From Magnolia sinica (lineage: Eukaryota; Streptophyta; Magnoliopsida; Magnoliales; Magnoliaceae), in contig NC_080574.1 in the NCBI RefSeq assembly GCF_029962835.1, forward strand, positions 23,844,001-23,908,000: a stretch of DNA of 64,000 bases, in the 5' to 3' direction. A program made the position numbers and the translations under genes. The notes under the pieces were generated by a model. It did not search any database. It saw only the letters and a list, made by a program, of their open reading frames with translations, and had not been told where the DNA came from. Of the stretch, positions 53,101-63,259 are shown piece by piece (position 1 is the stretch's first letter; the number at the start of each line of letters is the position of its first letter).

Positions 53101-54618
53101 TGTTGTTTGCCTGTTCATGTAGACTATTGGCCACAGTTACCCAAAAAATCCTGTAATCACCTTTCAAAGTCTCCGGTTCAGGACTCTGAAGTTAGTCTTA
53201 GGTGTCCATATTTAACCAAGCAGAATTAGCAAATCATTTGGAAAATTTATAGGAAGATGGATTTCAGACATCAGTCAAACAAAGTTGAATCAGACGATTT
53301 CCAATTCAATAAACAAGTTTTTGAACATAGCTCTTAAAATTCTTCCATTGTGCACCATGGAGTTGATACTTGTACTTGTATATCTTTACTTTGGAATCGG
53401 TTGCGTTACAGTCTTCAAATTAAGCATTCCATTGATTTTGGTGCAGGCTAATCCACCTCAGTTGCATTCGAACCTCAAATTCATCCAGCTCTTCAGACGG
53501 CAGTCAAAGCTGATTTCAGAAGCAGCATATTATTTGACCAACCTCATCTCTGCTGAGTCATTTATCATGGCATTAGATGCCAATTCACTATCCATCGGTG
53601 AGAATGAGTTTCATGAGAGCATGCAAGCAGCAAGGTTGGCTGAGGCAGCTAGGATTGGATCTAGCACCACATCAACATCATCCACAGGTCATGTTCCCAC
53701 TATGAGGAGGTGCAACGAGGATATTGATACACGTGGTAAGTTTGAAATGATTTTATCAGTGAAAACAGCTTCTTCTTCTTTTTCTTTTTTGCTTTTTTTA
53801 AAACTTAAAACTAGGGTTGTAGCACATGCGACACACATGGAGTGAGGAGGGGATAGGGAGAGAGGGATCAGAGGGTGGGAGAAAAAAAGGAGCAGCAAAG
53901 GGAGATGGTGTGTGGCTACTGGCATTGAAAGAAATGAAGGAAGCTGGTTGAATCCAAGCCCATCCCCTTTGCAATAAAGCCCCAACCGTTCCTTGCCAAC
54001 TGGCTACATTTTTACGACTAATTTACCCTCTTTCAAACAGTGTTGTCAAGACTGATTGTGAGGGCAAAAATGTCCAAAGCTGCTAGCCTCATATATAGTA
54101 GAGATAACAAGACAGGTGGTTGATTTCATGTCAATTACGCATCTCCGCACTTAGTTGGGATAAGAAGAGGCTTAGATGATGATGATGATGTCAATTATGC
54201 ACCAGTGCTCTGTACTGGGGGTCCATAAACATGGATATGTACCTTATCAATTGATAACATTTCTGTATGAAAAACTGTCAGATCAGTAGTCACCACTCAT
54301 CAGCCAAGTCAAGCCCCCCTGGCCCACTCTGAATCTTCCCAACTAATGTGCATTGCATGGATTGCAGGCAGGAAATACCCATACATGGAGGCGGAGGCTG
54401 AAGACCTAACTTTGGAAGACGTTCCAAAATTGCTAAGTGCATACAAAGATGTGGTGACTAAGTATTCGATGCTACGTAAGGCCGTGAGAGGTCTCTCTCT
54501 AAATGAGGAGACGTTGCCCTCCATACTGAGAGAAGACCTTGCTAATTGTGTGTTGCAGCAACTGGAGATGACAGAATTAGAGGGTTCAAACTCAGCCCAG
54601 CATGGTACAGGCAGGTGA
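40974..54618 (+). CDS. VPS9A: VPS9A-like Rab5 guanine-nucleotide exchange factor
   Basis: VPS9-domain proteins load GTP onto Rab5-type GTPases on endosomes; Arabidopsis VPS9A is the essential activator of ARA7, RHA1 and ARA6. Six exons join in phase: 40,974-41,068, 46,004-46,151, 50,000-50,170, 51,267-51,446, 53,447-53,735 and 54,368-54,618, giving 377 codons. FYDFLDRMRHP and SIKSFIVSFS match the helical-bundle start of VPS9A. The catalytic region GADDFLPVLIYVTIK has the key Asp at about 186 and Pro at about 190, and YYLTN near 226-230 supplies the Tyr and Thr that contact Rab5. The start was taken at MNISS; an in-frame upstream ATG at 40,797 lies in the leader. The C-terminal part after the VPS9 domain is about 140 residues shorter than Arabidopsis VPS9A (520 aa). 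Intron 4 has a GC donor. Confidence 0.92.
41078..41111 (+). repeat. CT microsatellite at the start of intron 1
   Basis: A pure CT run beginning nine bases after the donor of exon 1. Confidence 0.9.
42986..43870 (-). mobile_element. LINE 3' remnant with RNase H, in VPS9A intron 1
   Basis: On the minus strand GIWKERNDSIFYNVEVP is followed by an RNase H-like region: LNFEGSSIGNLGLPECW, HFGLTNWETLKGTEALHEGL, RLNASFNDTNREANN and SLAKEYVARSAPNHGF. It ends in an A tail (T run 42,986-42,995 on plus). Stops and frameshifts break it. Its RNase H end distinguishes it from the LINE at 1,384, where none was seen. Confidence 0.65.
43985..44148. repeat. 82-bp tandem duplication
   Basis: Two consecutive copies of a unit beginning GAGAGAAAG and containing CTCTACAGAAGAAGATACTT and CTTCTTCAGTTTTCATAG, with only a few differences, so the event is recent. 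Confidence 0.85.
44659..45626. mobile_element. CAGTG-type hAT element, copy B, in VPS9A intron 1
   Basis: The ends are CAATGTTTTAAATATTGACG and CCGATATTTCGAACATTG. Flanking 8-mers GTTACAAC (44,651-44,658) and GCTACAAG (45,627-45,634) match at six of eight. Interior blocks such as TGCGATACGAAACGCACAGG and GTCAAATGGTTACAAATCC are shared with copy C. No transposase. Confidence 0.65.
46004..46151 (+). CDS. VPS9A: VPS9A-like gene, exon 2
   Basis: Acceptor TTGCAG|T, donor GAG|GTTATA. It encodes FIVSFSFNAANPENDSKRL to EEEIDNAIE. HPLWAGATEEE corresponds to the HPLWSGCSEEE motif of Arabidopsis VPS9A. 148 bp. Confidence 0.9.
46152..48645. other. VPS9A intron 2, first part, no gene recognised
   Basis: Several minus-strand frames near 47,420-47,680 and 48,140-48,560 look like old retroelement pieces by composition, but no domain could be named. 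Confidence 0.35.
48646..49378. mobile_element. CAGTG-type hAT element, copy C, in VPS9A intron 2
   Basis: 733 bp with ends CAGTGTTCGAAATATCGG and GATATTTAAAACACTG and a perfect 8-bp target duplication CCTGCAAG (48,638-48,645 and 49,379-49,386). It is in the opposite orientation to copies A and B. The perfect duplication defines the family boundaries and places it in the hAT superfamily. Confidence 0.82.
49471..49580. repeat. 37-bp tandem repeat, three copies
   Basis: Units start at 49,471, 49,508 and 49,545 with AGGCTTAGTTGTTTAGTAAT; the third is slightly diverged and shortened. Confidence 0.85.
50000..50170 (+). CDS. VPS9A: VPS9A-like gene, exon 3
   Basis: Acceptor TGCAG|GGT, donor CTG|GTGTGC. 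It encodes GLEKYAMTKLFNRTFASSSE through FQNEASWL. 171 bp, phase 0 at both ends. Confidence 0.9.
50330..50895 (+). mobile_element. LINE zf-RVT fragment in VPS9A intron 3
   Basis: The plus strand contains CHYCVGMHDCESLDQLLCKV, a zf-RVT zinc-binding pattern, followed by stretches resembling the downstream ORF2 tail. Frames are broken. The boundaries are approximate. Confidence 0.45.
51267..51446 (+). CDS. VPS9A: VPS9A-like gene, exon 4 (catalytic core)
   Basis: Acceptor TTCCAG|ATT. It encodes IAVKELQKINSSRAPREKLL to FLPVLIYVTIK, the centre of the VPS9 domain. It ends AAG|GCAAGC, a GC-type donor. 180 bp, phase 0. Confidence 0.9.
51447..51448 (+). other. GC splice donor of VPS9A intron 4
   Basis: Exon 4 ends ATCAAG and the intron begins GCAAGC, while the acceptor at 53,446 is a normal CAG. 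No GT lies at a position that would keep the conserved VTIK-ANPP junction, so a GC-AG intron is required. AG|GCAAG is the usual context of such donors. Confidence 0.85.
51515..51552 (+). repeat. GT/GC dinucleotide microsatellite
   Basis: A run of GTGTGTGCGTGCGTGTGTGT in intron 4 of the VPS9A-like gene. Confidence 0.85.
51780..52415. repeat. Degraded repeat with CCAACC run and tandem block
   Basis: GGGGGGGCAATGGGTTGTG at 51,783 resembles a TAGGGGTGGCAATGGG hAT end, followed by a CCCAACCCAACC run near 51,920-51,950. From 52,160 to 52,410 a block with CTGACTTTTCACATTGGGTC recurs three times and GAGGCTGGGCACATAGGG twice. No right terminus was identified. Confidence 0.45.
53447..53735 (+). CDS. 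VPS9A: VPS9A-like gene, exon 5
   Basis: Acceptor GTGCAG|GCT, donor CGTG|GTAAGT. It encodes ANPPQLHSNLKFIQLF, SEAAYYLTNLISAESF and a Ser/Thr-rich linker ending EDIDTR. 289 bp, ends in phase 1. Confidence 0.9.
54368..54618 (+). CDS. VPS9A: VPS9A-like gene, exon 6 and stop
   Basis: Acceptor TTGCAG|GC. It encodes RKYPYMEAEAEDLTLEDVPK, LLSAYKDVVTKYSMLRKAV and a short tail to TGA at 54,616. The YPY and DVPKLLSAYK parts correspond to the YPYIF and DVEGLLNSYK region of Arabidopsis VPS9A. Confidence 0.88.
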
Positions 54619-55330
54619 AGTTAAAAGAAAAAAAGGATACTGTAAGTGCAGCATGTATTGTATTTTTCCCCCTTTTCCATTCATGTGCTTAACATTGAGT
54701 GCCTAAATGTCATTAGGGGTTTAAAACTTGTTTACAAACCGCCACATGCCCAGAGATGGACATGTATGGTGCACTCTATCAAGTCACTGGGTGAAAAACA
54801 TGACAGTAGAATCGCACGACTGACTAAACCGTCTAACTTAAACAGCAGGATCTCTTACGACTCTGACTAAACCGGGATCTCATATGACTGACTAAACCAA
54901 CTTTTACTGTGGGATGAAAATACAGATCAGATCATATATTCTAATAATAAGCACTAAACATGTGGGTTTGGTAGGGTACAACAAATTACAATTTTCAGCA
55001 ATCTGATAAGTACTCATTTGCCCATATTTTCGTTTTTTCCCCCCTTATTTTACTTTCAGCAGCAGTGTTTGCCATGCATTTTCCGGTGCTGTTTTTACAA
55101 TAATTTTTTCTTTGTTTCACTTTGGTTGTACGTGCAATCTCTCCAATAATTTAGATTTTTTTTTGGCCTCTCGAGTTAATAAATAAAGGTTCGACCACTT
55201 AAGAAAAAACGCACTTCACAAAATACTCTCGAAACTAAATATATACCAACATTCATTCTTACTTCCACCACCGACCATGCTATACATTCATTCCGAATAA
55301 AAAAAAACTGTACAACTACAAAACAATCTC
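54619..55330. other. Intergenic spacer between convergent genes
   Basis: 712 bp between the stop codons of the VPS9A-like gene (plus) and the PHD gene (minus). It must hold both 3' UTRs. Overlapping AATAAA signals at 55,178-55,187 are candidates for the plus-strand poly(A) site. No other gene seen. Confidence 0.55.
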
Positions 55331-56165
55331 TCAGCCAATGCTGAAAGGCAATGCTGTCAGTGCTTGCAACCCACCACCAACATCCATAGACGCAGCCATC
55401 TGCTCTTTGCAGCGCCGGCCAACAGCTGGCCCTGACCTAGATGACTTTCCACACCTCTTGCAAACAAACTTTGATGGCACCGTATCAAAATCATGGATCC
55501 CAGCACACCTCGTGTGCTGCCACACACCACATGAATCACACGCGAGCATTCTCTCCCCATCATCGTCCTTGGCACCACATGTGCAGTCCACTGTCCAGCT
55601 CTCCGTCCCCCTCTCCATACGGAACTGGTGAAGCCCATTGTTTCCAAGGCACCGCCCCCTGACCCTGACTGTTCCAACCATGCCAACAAGAAACTTGACA
55701 CGAGTCCCATTATCCACATTTCCATAATCAAGCAGCTCCAAAGCTTGAAACCTCTTGAATAGAACGTAGGCTTCTTGGAAGGCTTTAGTTGCCTCGATCT
55801 TAAGATCCGTGACAGTGGCAGTGATCGGTAAGACTATGAGCTCTGGTGGTGGGGCTGTGTAGTCTTTTGGCTGATCAACCAGCTCAACTTGGCATGACAC
55901 GCGTATGAAAAAAGGGCTTGGCACCTTGGACAGACCGGAGTCGTAGTCCTTGACAAACTGCTTGCAGTCAAGAAGCTTCACAGCTGAGCTGTGGGCGAGC
56001 TCTTGCATTGCCTGCGGCATGCAGCTCAGCATTGTTTCCGGGTGGAGAAGGGCACCATATAAGAACTTGAGATCACGTAGGAGTTTATCTTCTGAAACAA
56101 CTTTCTGGCTTGGCAAAATAGGAGTACCAGAGATGTTTCTCAAAGCATTATTTTCACCTTCCACC
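55331..56165 (-). CDS. PHD-finger gene, exon 5 with the PHD finger
   Basis: 835 bp, acceptor TGCAG|G, stop TGA at 55,333-55,331. It encodes [20 protein letters not shown], a conserved middle ([17 protein letters not shown]), the PHD finger and a basic tail with [17 protein letters not shown]. Confidence 0.93.
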
Positions 56166-59100
56166 CTGCACAAGAAAACACAAACCAAAATCAACCACTT
56201 CAACAAACGAAAGTTGATGAGCTATCCAGTGCTAAACACTGCCCTGTATCTCTGATTTGTCAATCACTCAGTGCATAAATGATTGGGACCGCTCATCTGA
56301 TGGGCACTTACATTAATGGGCCAAAGAAACCAGTCCAATGGTCGGTTGGTCCAAGCCACTGATTTGGACTTCCACCCATTGAATGTAGAGAGGACTGCTT
56401 GATTTTATTTCAAACATTCATGTGCCCATAAATGTTAAAGAGTGCTTGATAATTTAGATAAAACTGGTAGGCACTGATACCTGTATTCAACCACATTCGT
56501 TTCTGGATTGCACCGGGTATGCACAACCTTGCCATCAAATGATTTCCCACCCAGCCCCTTCAGGCAGTAATCAAGCAGCTCCGGCGGGCCAGCCCGACAC
56601 ACAGCACCTCTGAGTGCCCGCCATGTGACCCAACTGGAAGTGCCAACTGCAAGGAGGACCTTGATCATGGCATGCTCCACCCTCTCAATATCACCTGCCA
56701 CCCACCGATCCAGCACCACAGCATGGCTCCCTGAGTTCTTGCAGGCAAGTCCTGCTGCTTGTTTGTGGGCATCGTGGAGTAGACCCATCACAAAGCAGAA
56801 GAGATCTCTCACGGTAGCAAGACGCCTCTCAGAGAGAGACCAGTAGAATGCAACCACATCCTGGAGGTGGGTTGGGGGAGCACGTGTATGGGTAAAGAAA
56901 GGGGCCAATGGCATGGTAGAGATGGCATTAACCGCCTTCTGGTATGCATTGGCAGTGAGAGCATAGCTCCCAGCACCAAACTCATAGCCCCAATTGCCAT
57001 ACCAAGGGTGGCCATTAGTGATGGCATGCAATAGACGATATTCCAAGCCGTATTTCTTTGACACGTCCATCACACTGATCTTCCTGTAAATTAAGAAGAA
57101 GATTTGTCATCAAAACCAAATGGCAATAGAGCCTTCTCTTTTGGCGGGCCTAGATGAAATAAAGCCTCCTACTGAGGCAAGCACTATATACAAAAGTTTT
57201 TTTTAAAATTTTTTTTTCTTGGCAAAAAGTACTTTTTTTAATATGCAAAATCCCATCTTTCTTAGGGGTTGGCTTTGAAGGAAAAAGGCAAGATTTAAAG
57301 ATAACTTCTAAAGAAGACACCACCTGTTCAGGCATAAACCATCTCAGATACAAAAACAAAGAAACAATCTGATTACGATAAGACAGACTCTAAAGATGAT
57401 AGAATCTCCTGATTGCAAGAATATTTTGAAATATGCAACTGCGTCAGTGAGATAATTCATTTCATAATGAGGTCCAAAATGCCCAAATGAGAGAGCCATT
57501 CACCACCATCAAGATTCTGAGAATTCCAGAATTCAGACAATGAACTATCGCCAACAAAAATAGCTTGGTTTCAGCCATAATAGTTTGATGAGCAACAGCT
57601 GAACCATGCGAGTGTCCAGACCGTTGATGACATAGGGCAGGAACTCAACCAAAATATCCAACAGAATCCAGTGACAAAATAACCAACCCAAGATGGATGG
57701 TTCAAGTCATGCCCCTTTTTTTTTCTTTTATTCTAAATATTTTTTCCTCAAAGAATGGAAACCATTCCTACATAGCTAGGGATATTATGTCTTCTCAGTG
57801 TTCCCTACAAAAGGTGAATCGATACCTAAAACAGATCAATAGATACCATACTAATGAGAAGAAGTCAAATGTTTAGCAGGGAGAGCTACCAACATGAATG
57901 AGGAGATGTCACAATAACTGCGCTTTCAAGTACCCAGATATTTGAAAATAACTAATATTAACAAATTAAAAGAAGAAAGGAAAAAGAAAAAGAAAAACAG
58001 ATGTAAAGAAGTGTGTAGGCATGCAACAACAGGAGTCTCTCACCTGACTCTGAGCATTTTACATAGTCGATCCCAAAAGTCCATGATATCACACCCTGAG
58101 AGAAACTTAGAGCCACCTTCCCTTCCATTAACTCGAAGGAGGTGGCCATAGCCATTCGTGTGGACCACACCATGCAAAAGGTGGGTTGTAGCTTCCAACT
58201 GGTGATACATCCAATCTTCCAAGTCATCTGCAGTGATCTCATAGTGACAAGATTTGCACCTGCACACAATTTGCCACTGTTAGATTAGAAAACAGGTCAC
58301 CTTATCTAAGGGAGGTATTATGGTCACATTGTTACTGGAACTAAGCAGAACTGCTTCCATGAATTGCTTGCATCAAACACAGTTTCCATACAACAAACAT
58401 GCCACATAATCAATAATCTTTTCCTGATACTCGGATTGAAATCCAGAAATTTTCTGCTCAAAGCATATGGAGAAGAAGATTTAACCAACAACAAAATGTC
58501 ATAAAAATTTGATTATATTTCCAGGACAAGTGCTTGCTCTAGAATTGCATCGCTTATCAATCAATCCATCAGCCAATCAAAGTGACCAGTAAAAAGCAAT
58601 CATTGAAATGCTATAAATAAATAGCACATCTATATGCATATGGCTAACATGCCTAGCCAGTAACAATTGCTATCAGATGTTCTTTCCCTCTGTCATTACA
58701 TAATAGTGTGATCGGTGATATCAGATGCTTTCTTTTTCTTCACTCTTTCTTTTTCTTTCTTTCTTTTTTTTGAAAGATATCAGATAATCTCTCTCCACCA
58801 TTACATAATATAGTTGATTGGTGCTATCAGATAACCTTTCCTTTTACATGATAGTTTAATGTCTGTTGCTAGAGTAAACACTGAAATATTCTCTCACAAA
58901 AGACTCATGCAGCAAAGGACCTTGGGGCATAGGGGACAATTAGTAGCACATGAAGATTTGTTCCAGAGTAAGCACAGAGAAGCTGCAGTTCTACCCTTCT
59001 GTTCGCTGACATAGCTTTAGAGGCAACTCAAACAACTGTTATGAATCCCGCTGTGAGCTGCAATTCAAATCAATGTAACAACGAAATCAAAACCTATGAC

Positions 59101-62100
59101 AACTACCCTATTATGTATTTGAAATATTAATGGAAAGAAGTTACAATAAATACATAAAGAGGTACATGCCTGTGCAGCATGGGCTTTGGGGTATAGCATT
59201 ACAGACCTGAGAGTTGATCACGCAATCTCAATCCACAGCCTCTCAGGAAGACCATAGAACTTCCAGAAAAGATCAGAACCCCAAATGGTTGAGCCCTTTC
59301 TGGGATAGGATATTGATAGGATTCCATCCTTCCCTCCCTGTAACAACTCAGGCACTTGGTTGGTGCCCCCTATGCAACACCTTTAGATTTCAGCCTCTCA
59401 CCAGTAGGTCTGCCATGAGCAACAAGCCACATGAAAGAGTTAGCAAAACTACCCTTTCAACTTCCAGACCCTCTTCCATTGATCCCCTAATTTCCGTTAG
59501 GGGTTACCCGTGGTTGAATCTGCTCCAACCCATTTCTGGAAGAATGTGCTTGGACTTTGAGTGCACTCCATGATTATGCAACCAATTTCACCAGTTGATA
59601 TTTCTCCCTGACATACATGAAATCCTTTTGAGCAGAAGAAAAATGCTGTCTAGCCAAGCTGGGACATGTTTACGTTTCTCAATCTAAGGAACAGAGAACA
59701 GAGGTGGTCCGACTCATTTCAAACAACCACAAAATCCTTTTCGATGGACAGTATGTCCCAGCTGCTCCTAAATTGCAAAGTGCCCCAAATCAATACAAGG
59801 ATGAACATGTCAGTGTGGTCACTCTGTTTCAAACTCAAGTAGTATTGGGGGTCATCACTGGACAGAAACCCAGCTGGGCAGGTAGTTTTCCACTTTTCTT
59901 CCTCAGACAAACAATGCCACCATTTTCAAACTATTTGCAGACTTGCTTTAGTTTTATAATGTTTCCTGATAAGGTATTTTCCCATCAATTTGCAGCAAGT
60001 AACAGACTATGGAGAGATATGGAAGCGAACACATCTACCAGAGCGCTTCCATGTCTATGTTACATGGCATTTCAATGGGAATCTAATAAAAAGGCTCCAA
60101 TTAGCTAACTTTGCATCTCACTGATTGCCGCTGTGATGGACAGTTTCAGGGATCGCACTATATGGTACCCAGGTGCATTTACATCAAAACATGCAAGGGT
60201 TCATTTGGAAGAGGAGGTACCGAGGAAATGTCCAAAGGCAGGACATTTTCTGCCCAGAAAAATCCCAACAAACCCAGATTTTCTTCAGCTAGCCTGTTGC
60301 CAACCCTTTGATATATTTCTTCCCAGAAGTATCCTAGAAAACACTGATACCAAGTGGGAGTCGGGACCAAATAATTTGATTGGAGTAGCTGCTTAACCAT
60401 ACCACATAGTTCCAGCAACAACTGAAGCTGCAAAAGGACAGCAGCGATAATTCTGGAAAGGACAGTTTCAATATTACCCATGTGTAATCCTTTGTATGGA
60501 TGTTGGGATGAGCCAACACTAAGATGGAATAGACCAACTAATCTGCCCAATGTCCCTGCAGCAATAGAGAGGTTATTCCTCCCAGAACAAATGGGTAAAA
60601 CAACCTTCCGCGCCCCATGCTGGATATACAGATTTACATGCTACATTAGATACCCATATTCCAGGACCATACATGCGAATTTCTGGTTTCAAGTGTATCT
60701 CATTCATTTCTAGTACTTGAATAGAATGAAATATTATTTCCATTCTGGTTTAAACTCTCTTGCAGCCCCAGACAATATATCGAGTTCAAGACGAAATCAC
60801 CCAATGACAAATTGGCCATTAACCCATAACACTTGCAACCATGTCCAGTATCAATTGTAGAAGTCAAAACTTGCCACATATCTGGGGCCATCAGTGAAAT
60901 CTCTCAGTTCATCCATGGGTTGCACTTACAGGGAATCACCAAGATTGTACAACACTATTTGAGGCAATTGAGAGCATAAGCTCAGGAACGTAGATCAAGC
61001 CTTGCTGCAGCAGCACACTAGGTGGCAGATAAACTACACAAATGTCATCTAGTTTTGCATGGCAGAGTGGATAATACATAAAGGATTGTTTGGGTCAATA
61101 AAATCACAAACTACAGTTTCTTAAGATATTAAAGAAAATATGCATTCAACCAATCCCACTGTAAAATCCCAAACACACCAGAAACATTGACATGAATACA
61201 CATTCACAGCTGATTAGTGTGATCTTTTAGGACATGAACCTCCAAAACATATCAGCATTGGGTAATGGATAAGCATCATTGTAAAAAGAATCAATATCAA
61301 ACTTTCTTGAAAAATTGGAAAATGCCCATTTCACAAGTGATCAAAAGAGTCCATTCACATCATATAAAATAAATAAAAGAAATGAAAGGAAAATGTATTG
61401 GATATTCACCTCAAATCCGAGGAATGCAGCAAAACTCCGCATCTTGTGCAGCTCTTCTGATAACCATCAAAAGAGCCATCATTGTTGACCCGAATTATGA
61501 AATGGTAACGCTTCGCACATACAGGATGACCACTCCAGCCTGAAACATTACATACCCATCTCAGCTTCCAAGCATCATACTATAAGTATACATCGTACTT
61601 TCACAATTGACTCTTCGTGTCTGAGAACAGATCCATTATTTATGGAGAAAAACTCTGGTGGAGTGTGATGGTAATAAAAAACACATGAACACACAAATCG
61701 TACAATAGTCGGATATCGACAAACAATTGTCCACCAATCCGAGGTTAGATCATCTAGTCAAATCGCCAATCTACCAAAGGCCCAATGATTTGGATGGTCT
61801 ATTTTTTTGGTTAGATGAATGTCAATTCAAAATTTCTGCAGGCACGCACATGAGGTGTTTGCAAAGATGAGTAGCAGGTGCGTAGGTTTTGCGAGTTCTA
61901 AAGACGCAACCCATGAATCATGAGGGGATGGACAGCTAAAATTCATGCGACTAAAATGCCCTCCTCTTTTGGAGTCTCTGCAGAAGGGGGGAGAAGATGC
62001 ATGCTTGAAATGGAGAGAGCAAATTCGTCTTTGTCCTGACAGGAAGACGGTTCTATTGGGTGGCTAATTTCAATTTGAGTAACGAATCGAATTGGTTGGA

Positions 62101-63038
62101 ATGGAATCGTTTCCTGATTAATTAATATGAGAACAGACGCGTCTGAAGTTAAACACGTCACACCCACTTCTATTTGAGCCACGCGACCAAAAGGTCAACA
62201 GCATTTTATTTCCATTCTCGTAGTCCACAGGTCTACGGAAGCTAAATGCGGACCACGGAACCTACACGCGCGTTCTATGCAGTGCGTCCGCTTTTACTCA
62301 TTATCGTCTTGTTTTTTTTTGAAGATACATGGAACACCAGAATGGCCCGCCTTTTATTTCAATTGGGGTACTACCGTGTTACGGTAGCCCGCGGAGTATC
62401 TCATTTGTCATGAAACTACTACGCGTCCCGTGAAAAGGACCGGCCAGCTGTCTCCGTGGAAACAGCTATCGGACCGGTATCAGGTCAGATCTCGGTAGCC
62501 GGGATCTGACGCACGAACCAAAGGCTCATGAAATAGACGAGAACAGACAAACAGTGGTTATCGATTCGGTTCCTGAGACGAGAAAAGACAAACAGAGGTT
62601 ATCGATTCGGTGAACCCGGTCTAGCGAGTCGAGGAAAAGAGAAGGGATAATAATAGATAGCAGATCGAATCAGTGATTCGACTCACCAACGACTCGGCAC
62701 TGGTCGCAGTATACGGATCTGGATCGCGTCACGTCCTCCTCCACAACATCGAGGGCGACGGCCGCCCCCGCCGCCGACGTCGGATCCAGGCCGTCGACAT
62801 CCCCGATCCGGAAGGCGATCTGCCATGTCAACAGGTGGGGGAAAACGGCAGGCGCGAAGAGCGACGAGGGGGGCGGCAGACGCGCGTACCTCGAGAGGAA
62901 CGACCGCACGTTCGAACGGAACGGCCCATCGAGGCCGCCGGAGAACCCGTCTCCGGCGGCGGGGAACGTCAGAAAATCATAAAGGTCGGCGGTCACGCGC
63001 CTCTTCATCCGCTTGAGAGGGCGGCCGTTAACAACCAT
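55331..63038 (-). CDS. PHD-finger protein, At1g33420 / MMD1-MS1-like group
   Basis: Five exons join in phase: 63,038-62,687, 61,539-61,410, 58,259-58,044, 57,083-56,481 and 56,165-55,331, giving 711 codons, close to the roughly 700 of Arabidopsis At1g33420. The start [20 protein letters not shown] and [20 protein letters not shown] with SGHPVC are hallmarks of this plant family. The middle ([36 protein letters not shown]) is conserved with MMD1/DUET and MS1 relatives. Near the C terminus (about 628-672) the PHD finger has Cys4-His-Cys3 spacing: CTC, CDSC, H, C, CKRC, with [10 protein letters not shown] before it. PHD fingers of this group read methylated histone H3 Lys4; relatives control male meiosis and tapetum genes. 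The nuclear role here is inferred. Introns are 1.1, 3.2, 1.0 and 0.3 kb. Confidence 0.92.
56481..57083 (-). CDS. PHD-finger gene, exon 4
   Basis: 603 bp, acceptor TTACAG|G, donor TACAG|GTATCA. It encodes [20 protein letters not shown] through NPETNVVEY. Confidence 0.92.
58044..58259 (-). CDS. PHD-finger gene, exon 3
   Basis: 216 bp, acceptor GTGCAG|G, donor GTCAG|GTGAGA. It encodes [20 protein letters not shown] to [11 protein letters not shown]. Confidence 0.92.
58260..61409. other. PHD gene intron 2, unrecognised insert likely
   Basis: 3.15 kb without any recognised exon. The stretch 59,170-60,720 is denser in open frames on both strands (plus 59,214-59,573 and 59,704-60,108; minus 60,550-60,179) and is less AT-rich than the rest, suggesting an inserted element. 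No domain, terminal repeat or poly-A could be named. A short C/T-rich simple tract lies at about 58,730-58,770. Confidence 0.4.
61410..61539 (-). CDS. PHD-finger gene, exon 2
   Basis: 130 bp, acceptor TTTCAG|GC, donor TTGAG|GTGAAT. It encodes [20 protein letters not shown] to GVLLHSSDL, including the CTRCG pair that forms a Cys-rich region with CDQC of exon 1. Confidence 0.92.
61540..62686. other. PHD gene intron 1
   Basis: 1,147 bp with GT-AG ends on minus. No repeat or RNA gene was recognised. Confidence 0.6.
62687..63038 (-). CDS. PHD-finger gene, exon 1
   Basis: 352 bp from the ATG at 63,038 to GTTG|GTGAGT. It encodes the conserved N terminus to CDQCRVV, with GC-rich codon use unlike the flanking introns. 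Ends in phase 1. Confidence 0.92.
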
Positions 63039-63234
63039 GGTGTGGTTAAGATAACGGGAAGGGTTCGGCCGGATCTGGAGATTTCACGTCGAAGGTGACC
63101 GGAATCTTTGGTCGGAAGGCGGGTTTCTGCAATACGTTTGGTGGATGATGGAAAAAGGGAGGGTTCTATTCGTTTAATTTCTCTTTCGTTGTCTTTTGGT
63201 GGAGGCGGAAAGAGGGAGAGAACTATAGTTACGA

Positions 63235-63249
63235 TTAGGGTTAGGGTTT
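63235..63249 (-). promoter_or_regulatory. Double telo-box in the PHD gene leader
   Basis: On the minus strand AAACCCTAACCCTAA, two telomere-type units, about 200 bp before the ATG and directly downstream of the TATA box, so at or near the transcription start. Confidence 0.6.
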
Positions 63250-63253
63250 CCTG

Positions 63254-63259
63254 TATATA
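63254..63259 (-). promoter_or_regulatory. TATA box of the PHD-finger gene
   Basis: Minus strand CTATATACAG, about 216 bp upstream of the ATG, with the telo-box immediately after it. A start near 63,225 would give a leader of about 190 bases. Confidence 0.5.

Noticed and set aside
55357-55731. Alternative minus frame over the PHD finger exon
   Set aside because: It is out of frame with the Cys4-His-Cys3 finger and the conserved family sequence.
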